64,000 nucleotides of DNA, taken from Oerskovia douganii (lineage in GTDB: Bacteria > Actinomycetota > Actinomycetes > Actinomycetales > Cellulomonadaceae). Under the pieces are notes generated by a model. That model was not told where the DNA came from and searched no databases. It saw nothing but the letters and a program-made list of their open reading frames with translations. The stretch is from positions 27,488 to 91,487 of the forward strand of contig NZ_JACSPN010000008.1 of the NCBI RefSeq assembly GCF_015142735.1, in the 5' to 3' direction. Below are positions 42,411-50,926 of this stretch, in pieces (the stretch's first letter is position 1; every line of letters starts with the position of its first letter). The position numbers were made by a program, and so were the translations under genes.

Positions 42411-44495
42411 GTGCCCCGAGCCGCCCGCCCGACCACGCCCCGCGCCACCCCCGCACGTCCGGGCGTGCCGCGCCCCGGCGCGGGCCGCCCGCGACGCCCT
42501 GCCGTCGAGCGACCGCCGCGCACGGCCCTGCTCGGACCCGCCGCCCGCACGGTGCGTGCGCACCTGCCGACCTACCTGCGGGCGGTGCTGCTCCTGCAGG
42601 GCGCAGCGGTGCTCGTCGCGGTGCCGCTCATGGTGTGGCTGTTCGACGTGGCGCTCGCGGCGGCGGGGGTCGGCGCGCTCACGCACCTCAACGTGCTGCG
42701 GGTCCTGTCGAGCCCGGTCGCGGTGGTCCTCCTGCTGGTCGTGGCGTTCGTCGCGTCGGTCGTGGTCCTGTGCCAGCAGGGCGCGTTCCTCGCGATCGGT
42801 GCCCGGCTGCGCGCGGGGGAGCCGGTCTCGGTGCGGGCCGTGGGCGCCGACCTCGCGCGCACGAGCCGCAAGCTCCTCGGCCCGCAGCTCCTGCTGTTCG
42901 TGGGCTACTTCTTCGTGCTCGTGCCCGTGGGCAACTTCGGGACGGCGGCGTTCCTGGTGCGCGGCATCGCGATCCCGGAGTTCGTCGTCGGGGAGCTCCT
43001 CAAGTTCGACGGCGGCCTCTCCGTCTACGTCGCGTTCCTCGCGGGGGTCCTGTTCCTCAACGTGCGGCTGGTCCTGACGCTCGCGTTCCTGCTGACGTCC
43101 GACGACTCGGTGTCGGGCGCGATGGCCGCGAGCTGGCGCGCGACGCGCGGGCTCTGGCCCCGCCTCCTGGGCACGTTCGCGGTGGTCGTGCTGGGTGTCG
43201 TCGTGGTCGCGGCAGGGATCGTGACGCTCGCCCTGGTCCCCACGCGCGTCGCGGACGTGGCAGCGCCCGGCGCCGCGCCGGTGGTCGCGGGTGTGACGCT
43301 CACGCTCGTGCAGGTGGTCGGGTTCGTGCTCGTCGGAGTCGTCGCGGCGCTGCTCACGCTGGTCGTCGTCGCGGTCGCGGGGGAGCGCCGGGCGTCGCTG
43401 CCCGACGGCGCAGCTCACGTCGGCGACGCCTCCTCGCCCGGGCCGGTGGCCGGGTCCGCGGGGCCGCCGGTGTCCGGGGACGCGGATCTGCGGGACGGCG
43501 AGGAAGGTCCGATCGGGGAGGCCGCGGTCGGTTCGGCGATCGGGGTCGTGACTGCGGCCGTGGGCTCGTCGCGCACGCCGGGCTCGTCGGGCCGGGTGCC
43601 GCCCGTCCTCGGACGCGGCTGGGCGAGCCGACCTCGCGGGGTCCGTGCCGCCGTCGGGCTGGTGGCCGTGCTGGTGCTCGTGGCGGTCACCGTCGCGAAC
43701 ACGCGCGCCATGACGACCCTCGCGCGCGAGGAACCCGGCGCGGTCGTCGCGCACCGCGGGGACCCGGGCGGCGGCGTCGAGAACTCGATCGCGTCGCTCG
43801 AGTCCGCCGCGGCGCTCGGGGCGGACTACGTCGAGCTCGACGTGCTCCAGGCCGCCGACGGCGGGCTCGTCGTCTTCCACGACCTGACCCTGCGACGCCT
43901 CGCGGGCTCCGACCGTGCCGTGCACACCATGACGCTCGACGAGCTGACGTCGACGACCGTCCGCCAGGGCGGGTTCGAGGCGACCATCCCCTCGCTCGCG
44001 GAGTTCGTCGAGCGCGCCCAGGAGCTCGACGTGCCGCTCCTGGTCGAGCTCAAGGCGCACGGCCACGAGACGCCGACGTTCGTCGCGGACGTCGTCGCGC
44101 TCCTGCGGGCCCACGGCGTCGCGGACCAGTACCTCGTCCAGTCGATCTACCCCGAGCAGGCCGACGAGGTGCACGCGCTCGGCCCGGAGATCGCGGTCGG
44201 CTACGTGATCCCGTTCCTGCGCGGACCGCTCGGGACGCCGCCCGTCGACTTCGTCGCGATCGAGCAGTCGTCGGACTCCTCGCGTGTGCGGGCCGAGGCA
44301 CGTGCGGCCGGGATCGACGTCTTCGTGTGGACCGTCAACGACCCGGCCGCGATGCGGGCCCAGCTCCGCGGCGGCGTCGACGGCATCATCACGAGCAGCC
44401 CACGCCGTGCCGTGACCGAGCGTGCCGCGGTGCGCGACGACCTGGCCCTGTCGGCACGCCTCGAGGACGAGCTGCGCGACGCGCTCGCGTGGTGA
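42411..44495 (+). CDS. Membrane glycerophosphodiester phosphodiesterase
   Basis: 694 residues. A Pro/Ala/Arg-rich N-terminus (~1-50), then the GPDPase membrane domain with ~8 helices (~50-340), a low-complexity loop (~350-400), one helix (~410-435) and the GDPD TIM barrel from ~445. The barrel shows VVAHRGDPGGGVENSIAS (~446-463), ELDVLQAADGGLVVFHD and VFVWTVND, with the catalytic His/Glu/Asp set. It cleaves glycerophosphodiesters to glycerol-3-phosphate and an alcohol, probably at the membrane. GTG start chosen 19 nt after a GGGTAGGG stretch; the exact start is uncertain. Confidence 0.87.
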   Translation: MPRAARPTTPRATPARPGVPRPGAGRPRRPAVERPPRTALLGPAARTVRAHLPTYLRAVLLLQGAAVLVAVPLMVWLFDVALAAAGVGALTHLNVLRVLSSPVAVVLLLVVAFVASVVVLCQQGAFLAIGARLRAGEPVSVRAVGADLARTSRKLLGPQLLLFVGYFFVLVPVGNFGTAAFLVRGIAIPEFVVGELLKFDGGLSVYVAFLAGVLFLNVRLVLTLAFLLTSDDSVSGAMAASWRATRGLWPRLLGTFAVVVLGVVVVAAGIVTLALVPTRVADVAAPGAAPVVAGVTLTLVQVVGFVLVGVVAALLTLVVVAVAGERRASLPDGAAHVGDASSPGPVAGSAGPPVSGDADLRDGEEGPIGEAAVGSAIGVVTAAVGSSRTPGSSGRVPPVLGRGWASRPRGVRAAVGLVAVLVLVAVTVANTRAMTTLAREEPGAVVAHRGDPGGGVENSIASLESAAALGADYVELDVLQAADGGLVVFHDLTLRRLAGSDRAVHTMTLDELTSTTVRQGGFEATIPSLAEFVERAQELDVPLLVELKAHGHETPTFVADVVALLRAHGVADQYLVQSIYPEQADEVHALGPEIAVGYVIPFLRGPLGTPPVDFVAIEQSSDSSRVRAEARAAGIDVFVWTVNDPAAMRAQLRGGVDGIITSSPRRAVTERAAVRDDLALSARLEDELRDALAW

Positions 44496-44522
44496 GGCGC
44501 CGTCGAGGAGCGCGCTGCCTCA
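44493..44522. terminator. Small inverted repeat over convergent stops
   Basis: TGAGGC at 44493 and GCCTCA at 44517 are the two stop regions of convergent genes; the arms can pair around an 18-nt loop. Weak but consistent with the paired convergent stops elsewhere. Confidence 0.35.
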
Positions 44523-45587
44523 GGACTCGGTGATCGCCACGTCGGTGGACAGGTGGACCGGCATGTAGTCGTCGACCGCGAGGACCCACAGGCCGTCCGC
44601 CCCCGCGGGGACCTCGAGGCAGACGTTGCCCCGGGCCGAGTCGTCCGTGCCGATCAGGCCCGTGCCGACGAGGGAGTCGGGGACGTCGCCGCAGCCCTCG
44701 TCGTACTCGGTGCCGTCCCGGTCCACGAACCAGAGGTCGATCGACCCGTGGGCGGTCACGGTGCTCGACGGCCCGACGTACATCGCGTCGACCGGGACGA
44801 TCCAGTACTCCATGCCCTCGGCCGGTGCCACGTTGACGTCGTTGTGCGCGAGGATCTCGGCGGTCGCCTCGTGCGGGAGCTCGAGCAGGACCGACCACTC
44901 GTCGGTGTACACCTCGCCCTCGAGCGCCCACGGGTCGTCGAAGGTCCCTCCGTCCTCGCCCGCGACCTGGTCGTCGCCGTGTCCGTCCCACGCCTCGTCG
45001 GGGACCGGGCCAGCAGGCCGCGGCTCGGCCGCGGCGTCCGCGAAGAGCTCGCTGCCCGCCACGACCGCCAGGGTCACCGCGGTCGCGCCGACGCCCCCGA
45101 CGACCAGGCCCGCGACCCCCGCGAGCACCCCGACGAGGACGCGCGAGGGACCCGGCGGCCTCGCCCCGTACGCCGGGGCACCCGCAGGGCGGCCCTGCCC
45201 CGGGGCGTGGGGGCGTGGGGGACCGTACGGGTGGGGCGTGCCCGGTGCGGCCGGGGGTGGTGACGGCTGACCAGGGTGCGGGCTGCTGCCGGCCGGAGGG
45301 AACCCCCGGGCGACGCCTGGCGTGACGGGCAGGACGTTCGCCGGAAGCCGGGCAGTGCTGCTCGGCGCGCCGGGGCCGCTGCTCTGCAGGCCAGGGCCAG
45401 GGGCGGAGCCGTCGTCAGGACCAGGGGCCGACGCCAGCTGCGGGAGGGGCTGGTGCGGTGCGGGCGGCTGGTGCGGTGCGGGCAGCACCGCGTCGACGGG
45501 CGTGCCCGGCGATGGGGTCGGCGACGGGATCGGCGACGAGGGCGGCGTCGGGATCGGCGACGAGGGCGGGGCGAACAGATCACTCAC
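44520..45587 (-). CDS. Single-pass membrane protein, paralogue of the 19.5-kb lipoprotein
   Basis: 355 residues. A long Pro/Ser/Gly-rich cytoplasmic N-terminus (~1-150), one transmembrane helix (~155-178, VLVGVLAGVAGLVVGG), then a linker and an extracytoplasmic domain (~220-355). The domain has DEWSVLLELPHEATAE, EYWIVPVDAMYV, DEGCGDVPDSLVG and GNVCLEVPAGADGLW. Those blocks and both Cys match the lipoprotein at 19484-20155: same domain, different anchor. ATG start. Role unknown. Confidence 0.82.
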   Translation of the reverse strand: MSDLFAPPSSPIPTPPSSPIPSPTPSPGTPVDAVLPAPHQPPAPHQPLPQLASAPGPDDGSAPGPGLQSSGPGAPSSTARLPANVLPVTPGVARGFPPAGSSPHPGQPSPPPAAPGTPHPYGPPRPHAPGQGRPAGAPAYGARPPGPSRVLVGVLAGVAGLVVGGVGATAVTLAVVAGSELFADAAAEPRPAGPVPDEAWDGHGDDQVAGEDGGTFDDPWALEGEVYTDEWSVLLELPHEATAEILAHNDVNVAPAEGMEYWIVPVDAMYVGPSSTVTAHGSIDLWFVDRDGTEYDEGCGDVPDSLVGTGLIGTDDSARGNVCLEVPAGADGLWVLAVDDYMPVHLSTDVAITES

Positions 45588-45790
45588 GGGTGCTCCACGG
45601 TGCGACGGGACCGGCTGGTCCGGGAAGGGTGTCGCTCGGCAGCTCGCGCGCCGCGCGCCCGGATCATCCCACCGGAGAGCGGCCGCGCGCCAGGGGCATC
45701 AGTGCAGGCCAGGGCGTCGGACCGGCCAGGCGCCGCGGCCGCGGCCGCTGCCCTCCTGCTGCCGCTGCCGAGCACGAGGTTCCGCGCACG

Positions 45791-45845
45791 CGAGAACGAG
45801 GTTGTGGTCGCTATCCCCTCGATAACGACCACAACCTCGTTCTCG
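45791..45845. repeat. Dispersed palindromic element, family I, copy 3 (variant)
   Basis: 20-nt arms (45791-45810 and 45826-45845) are perfectly complementary, with ATA/TAT extensions and a short loop. The core GAGGTTG.GGTCG is shared with copies 1 and 2, but the flank reads CGAGAAC instead of CGAGCAC. A half arm of the standard type (GCCGAGCACGAGGTT) lies at 45767-45781, so two units have met here. Confidence 0.8.
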
Positions 45846-45846
45846 G

Positions 45847-45904
45847 CACCGGCACCGGCACCGGCACCGGCACCGGCACCGGCACCGGCACCGGCACCGG
45901 CACC
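45847..45904. repeat. CACCGG hexamer tandem repeat
   Basis: Nine perfect CACCGG units with a partial tenth, directly after the family I palindrome and 29 nt downstream of the aceB stop (minus strand). Likely length-variable by slippage. No coding role. Confidence 0.9.
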
Positions 45905-45932
45905 CGCCGGCCGGCCAGCCGCCCCAGGGTGG

Positions 45933-47672
45933 TCAGCCCTCGCGCGGCCCGTCCACGGCCGACCCGACCAGGAACTGCGAGTACGCCCCGATGGTCAGGA
46001 ACGTCGGGAAGTCCTCCGCGAGGGCCACGGCCCGGAACACGTGCGCGGCGTCGTCGACCCGGTTCCCCTCGCCGCGCGGCAGGTCGTCGACGACCTCGGC
46101 GAGCAGCGCCTCGACGCGGGCCCGGGTGATGGGCACCCCGTTCTCGGTGCGCGTGCCGGACGCGATCCACTGCCAGATCTGCGAGCGGGAGATCTCGGCC
46201 GTCGCGGCGTCCTCCATGAGGTGGTCGATCGCCGCGGCGCCCACGCCACGCAGCCAGGACTCGACGTACCGCACGCCGACCGAGACGTTGGACCGCAGCC
46301 CGGCGGCCGTGACGGTGGCGCCCGCGCGGCGGACCGACCCGATGTCGAGCAGCTCGTGCTGCCCCACGGTCACGTCGTCGCGCAGGCGCGAGACCTGGTT
46401 CGGCCGGTCTCCGAGCACGGCGTCGAGCTCGGCGCGCGCCACGGGGATGAGGTCGGGGTGCGCGACCCACGTGCCGTCGAACCCGTCGCCGGCCTCGCGC
46501 CGCTTGTCGGTGCGGACCTGCTCGAACGCCTTCTCGGTCACGTCGGGGCGGCGGCGGTCGGGGATGAACGCGCTCATGCCGCCGATCGCGTGCGCCCCGC
46601 GCTTGTGGCACGTCGCGACGAGCAGGTCGGTGTAGGCGCGCATGAACGGGGCGGTCATGGGCACCTGCGAGCGGTCGGGCAGGACGTACTGGTCGCCGCG
46701 CGTGCGGAACGACTTGATGACCGAGAACAGGTAGTCCCACCGGCCTGCGTTGAGCCCTGCGCAGTGGTCGCGCAGCTCGTACAGGATCTCCTCCATCTCG
46801 AACGCGGCGGGCAGGGTCTCGACGAGCACGGTCGCGCGGATCGTGCCCTGCTCGATCCCCAGGTACTCCTGCGCGAACACGAACACGTCGTTCCAGACGC
46901 GCGCCTCGCGGTAGCCCTCGAGCTTGGGCAGGTAGAAGTACGGTCCGCGGCCGCGCTCGACGAGCTCGCGCGCGTTGTGGAAGAAGTACAGCCCGAAGTC
47001 GACGAGCGACGCCGAGGCCGAGACGGCCACGCCCGCGCGGTCGACGTAGCGCAGGTGCTTCTCGATCAGGTGCCAGCCGCGGGGCCGGAACACGATGGTC
47101 GGCAGGTCGGTCAGCTCGGTCGAGCGCAGCGCGTACTGCTTGCCCTCGGGGGACGTGAACGCGAGCGTCCCGCGGATCGCGTCGTGGAGTGCGAGCTGGC
47201 CCTCGATGACGTTGCGCCACGTGGGGGACGACGCGTCCTCCTGGTCGGCGAGCCACACCTTGGCGCCCGAGTTGAGGGCGTTGATCGCCATCTTGGGGTC
47301 GGTCGGGCCGGTGATCTCGACGCGGCGGTCCTCCAGGCCGGGGGCACCGTGCGAGCCGGCGACGCGCCACGACGGGTCGTCGCGCACGGGCCGGGTCGCG
47401 GCGGGGAAGTCGGGGTCGATCCCGTCGGCGACGTCCTGGCGGCGCTGCTGGCGGTCCATGAGCAGCCCGTGGCGGGCGGCGAGGAACCGGTCGTGCAGCG
47501 CGGTGAGGAAGCCGAGGGCGTCCGGGGTCAGGATCTCGCGGTAGCGCTCGCCGAGGGGTCCGGTGACGTCCAGGGTGCCCGACGGCGTCGCGCGCCGCGC
47601 GGAGGTGGGCCGACCGGACGGGGTGCGCTCCGCCGTCGGGCCGGAGGGGTGCGTGGTGAGGGTGATGGGCAT
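45933..47672 (-). CDS. aceB: Malate synthase A
   Basis: 579 residues, somewhat longer than E. coli AceB (533). RVEITGPTDPKMAINALNSGA and FRPRGWHLIEKHLRYVDRAG (each in part; catalytic Arg in RPRGWH) fall in the TIM barrel. SRSQIWQWIASGT is in the C-terminal helical domain. The enzyme condenses glyoxylate and acetyl-CoA to malate for growth on C2 compounds. The extra length is an N-terminal extension of ~35 residues (Thr/Ser/Pro/Arg) that includes the 26-bp family II repeat. It lies downstream of aceA, separated by a hairpin. ATG start. Confidence 0.95.
   Translation of the reverse strand: MPITLTTHPSGPTAERTPSGRPTSARRATPSGTLDVTGPLGERYREILTPDALGFLTALHDRFLAARHGLLMDRQQRRQDVADGIDPDFPAATRPVRDDPSWRVAGSHGAPGLEDRRVEITGPTDPKMAINALNSGAKVWLADQEDASSPTWRNVIEGQLALHDAIRGTLAFTSPEGKQYALRSTELTDLPTIVFRPRGWHLIEKHLRYVDRAGVAVSASASLVDFGLYFFHNARELVERGRGPYFYLPKLEGYREARVWNDVFVFAQEYLGIEQGTIRATVLVETLPAAFEMEEILYELRDHCAGLNAGRWDYLFSVIKSFRTRGDQYVLPDRSQVPMTAPFMRAYTDLLVATCHKRGAHAIGGMSAFIPDRRRPDVTEKAFEQVRTDKRREAGDGFDGTWVAHPDLIPVARAELDAVLGDRPNQVSRLRDDVTVGQHELLDIGSVRRAGATVTAAGLRSNVSVGVRYVESWLRGVGAAAIDHLMEDAATAEISRSQIWQWIASGTRTENGVPITRARVEALLAEVVDDLPRGEGNRVDDAAHVFRAVALAEDFPTFLTIGAYSQFLVGSAVDGPREG
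47620..47645 (-). repeat. 26-bp repeat arm, family II, inside aceB
   Basis: Exact reverse complement of 40812-40837. It encodes SGPTAERTP near residues 10-18 of the aceB N-terminal extension, outside the conserved malate synthase core. Confidence 0.85.
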
Positions 47673-47712
47673 GGCGTGCTCCGATGGTCTGTGCCGCGAG
47701 GTGGAGGCGGGG

Positions 47713-47748
47713 CGTCGAGGGAGAGGGCCGGGGCGCTCTCCCTCGACG
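47713..47748 (-). terminator. Hairpin between aceA and aceB
   Basis: A perfect 13-bp stem (47713-47725 with 47736-47748) with a 10-nt loop, 33 nt after the aceA stop on the minus strand. It suggests aceA ends mostly before aceB, or that aceB depends on read-through. Confidence 0.75.
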
Positions 47749-47780
47749 ACGAGACCTCTACGTCGGCGAGGCGGCGAGGC

Positions 47781-49214
47781 TTAGTGGAACTGGGCGGTCT
47801 CGGTGGAGCCGGCGAGCGCGAGGGTGGCGCTGTCGGGGTTGAGTGCCGTGGCGACCCGGTCGAAGTAGCCGGTGCCGACCTCCCGCTGGTGGCGGGTGGC
47901 CGTGTATCCGTCGGACTCGGAGGCGAACTCGGCCTCCTGCAGCTCGACGTAGGCGCTCATCGCGCGGTCGTTGTACCCGCGGGCGAGCTCGAACATGGAG
48001 TGGGACACGGCGTGGAAGCCGGCCAGGGTGATGAACTGGAACGCGTAGCCCATCGCGGCGAGCTCCTTCTGGAAGCTCGCGATCTGGGCGTCGTCGAGGT
48101 GCTTCTTCCAGTTGAACGACGGCGAGCAGTTGTACGCGAGCTTCTTGTCGGGGTGCTGCGCGTGGATGGTCTCGGCGAACCGGCGGGCCAGCTCGAGGTC
48201 CGGCTCGCCCGTCTCGACCCAGATGAGGTCGGCGTAGGGGGCGTAGGCCAGGCCGCGCGAGACGACGGTGTCGATGCCCGGGCGCGTGCGGTAGAAGCCC
48301 TCGGCCGTGCGCTCGCCCGTGAGGAACTCCTGGTCGCGGGGGTCGACGTCGGACGTGATGAGGTCCGCGGCGAGCGCGTCGGTGCGGGCGATGATGACGG
48401 TCGGGACGCCCGCGACGTCCGCGGCGAGGCGGGCCGCGTTGAGGGTACGGATGTGCTGCGAGGTCGGGACGAGGACCTTGCCGCCCAGGTGGCCGCACTT
48501 CTTCTCGGACGCGAGCTGGTCCTCCCAGTGCACGCCCGCCGCGCCGGCCTCGATCATCGAGTGCATGAGCTCGTAGGCGTTGAGGGGACCGCCGAAGCCT
48601 GCCTCGGCGTCGGCGACGACGGGGGCGAGCCAGTCGCGCTCGGGCGTGGCGCCCGCGGAGGAGCCGGCGCGCTCGGCCGTCTCGATCTGGTCGGCGCGCA
48701 GGAGGGCGTTGTTGATGCGGCGCACGACGGCCGGGACCGAGTTCGCGGGGTAGAGCGACTGGTCGGGGTACGTCTGGCCCGACAGGTTGGCGTCGGCCGC
48801 GACCTGCCAGCCCGAGAGGTAGATGGCCTTGAGACCTGCGCGCACCTGCTGCACGGCCTGGTTGCCGGTCATGGCGCCGAGCGCGGCGACCCACTCCTCG
48901 GTGTGGATGAGGTCCCACAGCTTCTCCGCGCCGCGGCGGGCCAGGGTGCGCTCCTCGCGCACCGAGCCGCGCAGGGCCACGACGTCCTCGGCCGTGTAGT
49001 CGCGCTGCACGTCGGCCCAGCGGGGGTCGGTCGACCAGGACAGGGCGAGGTCGGCGGCGGACTGACGCTGGTCGCCGGGGCGTGTCGGTGCGTGCCCGGG
49101 GGTGTGGCCAGAGGGCGCGACGGGGGTCGTGACGGACTCTGCCCGGGCGGACGCGGTGCGCGGCGTCGCGTACTCGTTCTCGGAGCGGCGGCTGATGATG
49201 GGCGGGGTGGTCAC
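47781..49214 (-). CDS. aceA: Isocitrate lyase
   Basis: 477 residues, slightly longer than E. coli AceA (434) because of a Thr/Ser/Pro N-terminal extension (~1-48). ICL signatures: [39 protein letters not shown] (in parts; KKCGH holds the catalytic Cys), [10 protein letters not shown]. It cleaves isocitrate to glyoxylate and succinate, the first step of the glyoxylate shunt. The GTG start is at 49214 behind CTGGAGGC on the minus strand. Upstream, the divergent RamB gene and candidate operators at 49321-49357 point to control by acetate/acyl-CoA status. Confidence 0.96.
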   Translation of the reverse strand: MTTPPIISRRSENEYATPRTASARAESVTTPVAPSGHTPGHAPTRPGDQRQSAADLALSWSTDPRWADVQRDYTAEDVVALRGSVREERTLARRGAEKLWDLIHTEEWVAALGAMTGNQAVQQVRAGLKAIYLSGWQVAADANLSGQTYPDQSLYPANSVPAVVRRINNALLRADQIETAERAGSSAGATPERDWLAPVVADAEAGFGGPLNAYELMHSMIEAGAAGVHWEDQLASEKKCGHLGGKVLVPTSQHIRTLNAARLAADVAGVPTVIIARTDALAADLITSDVDPRDQEFLTGERTAEGFYRTRPGIDTVVSRGLAYAPYADLIWVETGEPDLELARRFAETIHAQHPDKKLAYNCSPSFNWKKHLDDAQIASFQKELAAMGYAFQFITLAGFHAVSHSMFELARGYNDRAMSAYVELQEAEFASESDGYTATRHQREVGTGYFDRVATALNPDSATLALAGSTETAQFH

Positions 49215-49320
49215 GGGGTGCCTCCAGAGCTTCGTTGCGTGCGGTGGTACTCGATCCGGCGTCCCGCTCGGGAGGAGCGGTGGCCGTGGAACGACCTTCC
49301 TTCGCCACGCAAGGGGTCCA

Positions 49321-49357
49321 CAAGGACTTCCTTGGCAGAAGAACTCCACTTCTTCTG
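49321..49357. promoter_or_regulatory. Two adjacent palindromes, candidate RamB operators
   Basis: CAAGGA/TCCTTG (49321-49334, 2-nt loop) and CAGAAGAA/TTCTTCTG (49336-49357, perfect 8-bp arms, 6-nt spacer) lie back to back in the aceA-ramB divergent gap. AT-rich motif in GC-rich DNA. RamB is known in Corynebacterium to bind AT-rich repeats near its own and ace genes; this site's sequence differs from that consensus (inference). Confidence 0.5.
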
Positions 49358-49377
49358 TTGTGCGCAAGGAGTGACGT

Positions 49378-50913
49378 GTGTCACCCTCAGTCATGGCAAC
49401 TGACCCCCGGTCGGCTCGGAAGATCCCCGTACGGCTCGGCGAGGCGCCGCCCGTCGGCACGCTGCCCGTCGAGGAGGAGGCCGACGCCCTCACGATCGGG
49501 CGCCGCGTCCGGCACCTGCGGACCGAGCGCGGCATGACCCTCGACGAGCTCGGCGCCGCGATCGGCCGCGCGCCCTCGCAGGTGTCCGTGATCGAGAACG
49601 GCCGTCGCGAACCCAAGTTCTCCCAGCTCCAGGCCATCGCCCGGGCCCTCGGCGCGAGCGTCGAGGACCTGCTCTCGGCCGAGCCGCCCACCCGCCGCGC
49701 AGCCCTCGAGATCGAGCTCGAGCGCGCACAGCGCGGCCCCCTGTTCGCCTCGCTCGGGCTGGGAGCGGTGCGGGTCGGCAAGTCGCTCCCGAGCGACGCG
49801 CTCGAGGCCATCGTGGGCCTCCAGCGCGAGCTCGAGCGCCTGCACACCGAGCGGGCCGCCACCCCCGAGGAGGCTCGCCGCGCCAACACCGAGCTCCGTG
49901 CGACCATGCGCGCCCAGGACAACCACTTCCCCGAGCTGGAGACGACCGCGCGCGAGCTGCTCGACGGCGTCGGGCACGCCCGCGGACCCATGTCGCAGCG
50001 CGTGGCCGCGGACCTCGCGACCCACCTGGGCTTCTCGCTGCACTACGTGCACGACCTGCCGCACTCGACCCGCTCGGTCATCGACCTGCGCCACCACCGC
50101 GTCTACCTGCCGAGCACGGGCACGCGCGCGTCGAGCGACCCGCGCTCGGCCCTGCTCCAGGCGCTCGCCTCGCACGTCCTGGGACACCACGAGCCGCGCG
50201 ACTACGGCGAGTTCCTGCGCCAGCGCGTCGAGGCCAACTACCTGTCGGCCGCGCTCCTGCTGCCCGAGCGCGACGCCGTCAAGCTCCTCAAGGAGGCCAA
50301 GGACGACCGGTCGATCTCGGTCGAGGACCTGCGCGACGCGTTCTCGGTGTCCTACGAGACCGCGGCCCACCGCTTCACGAACCTCGCCACGACCCACCTG
50401 GGCGTGCCCGTGCACTTCATGAAGATCCACGAGTCGGGGATCATCCACAAGGCCTACGAGAACGACGGCGTGCGCTTCCCCGCGGACCCGCTCGGCGCGG
50501 TCGAGGGCCAGTACGTGTGCCGGAACTGGACCGCCCGCACGGTCTTCGCGGTCGAGGACCGCCTGAGCCCGTTCAGCCAGTACACCGACACCCCGACCGG
50601 CACGTACTGGTGCACCTCGCGCGTCCAGGACTCCGACGACGGCCAGTTCTCGGTGAGCGTGGGCGTGCCGTTCGGGCACGTCAAGTGGTTCCGCGGGCGT
50701 GAGACGACCGAGCGGACGGTCTCGCGCTGCCCCGACGAGTCGTGCTGCCGACGCCCGCCCGCCGCGCTGACCGAGCGCTGGGCGGACCGGTCGTGGCCGA
50801 GCGCTCGCCCGCACGCGAGCATGCTCGCCGCGATGCCCGTGGGGGCGTTCCCGGGCGTGGACCAGACCGAGGTGTTCCGGTTCCTGGAGGCGCACGCGCC
50901 GGCCCTGCGGTGA
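49378..50913 (+). CDS. ramB: RamB-type acetate metabolism regulator
   Basis: 511 residues. An XRE HTH (~40-100: [19 protein letters not shown], then [14 protein letters not shown]) is followed by a linker and an IrrE-like domain (~250-330, [18 protein letters not shown] carrying HxxxxHH-like residues). The C-terminal short-chain-fatty-acyl-CoA-regulator domain follows (~330-511, with [15 protein letters not shown] and [11 protein letters not shown]). This is the RamB/ScfR arrangement that controls aceA, aceB and acetate genes. The GTG at 49378 has AAGGAG at 6-nt spacing; an internal ATG at 49393 lacks a site. Confidence 0.92.
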   Translation: MSPSVMATDPRSARKIPVRLGEAPPVGTLPVEEEADALTIGRRVRHLRTERGMTLDELGAAIGRAPSQVSVIENGRREPKFSQLQAIARALGASVEDLLSAEPPTRRAALEIELERAQRGPLFASLGLGAVRVGKSLPSDALEAIVGLQRELERLHTERAATPEEARRANTELRATMRAQDNHFPELETTARELLDGVGHARGPMSQRVAADLATHLGFSLHYVHDLPHSTRSVIDLRHHRVYLPSTGTRASSDPRSALLQALASHVLGHHEPRDYGEFLRQRVEANYLSAALLLPERDAVKLLKEAKDDRSISVEDLRDAFSVSYETAAHRFTNLATTHLGVPVHFMKIHESGIIHKAYENDGVRFPADPLGAVEGQYVCRNWTARTVFAVEDRLSPFSQYTDTPTGTYWCTSRVQDSDDGQFSVSVGVPFGHVKWFRGRETTERTVSRCPDESCCRRPPAALTERWADRSWPSARPHASMLAAMPVGAFPGVDQTEVFRFLEAHAPALR

Positions 50914-50926
50914 GTCGGGACGCGGG

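Larger units (their letters stand above)
45588..45932. other. Repeat-filled intergenic region
   Basis: 345 bases without a gene between two minus-strand genes. It contains a half copy of family I (45767-45781), a complete variant palindrome (45791-45845) and a CACCGG hexamer array (45847-45904). The upstream half (45600-45760) shows no structure I can name. Confidence 0.75.

Noticed and set aside
45847-45904. Possible CRISPR-like array
   Set aside because: The 6-bp units are contiguous with no spacers; it is a simple tandem repeat.
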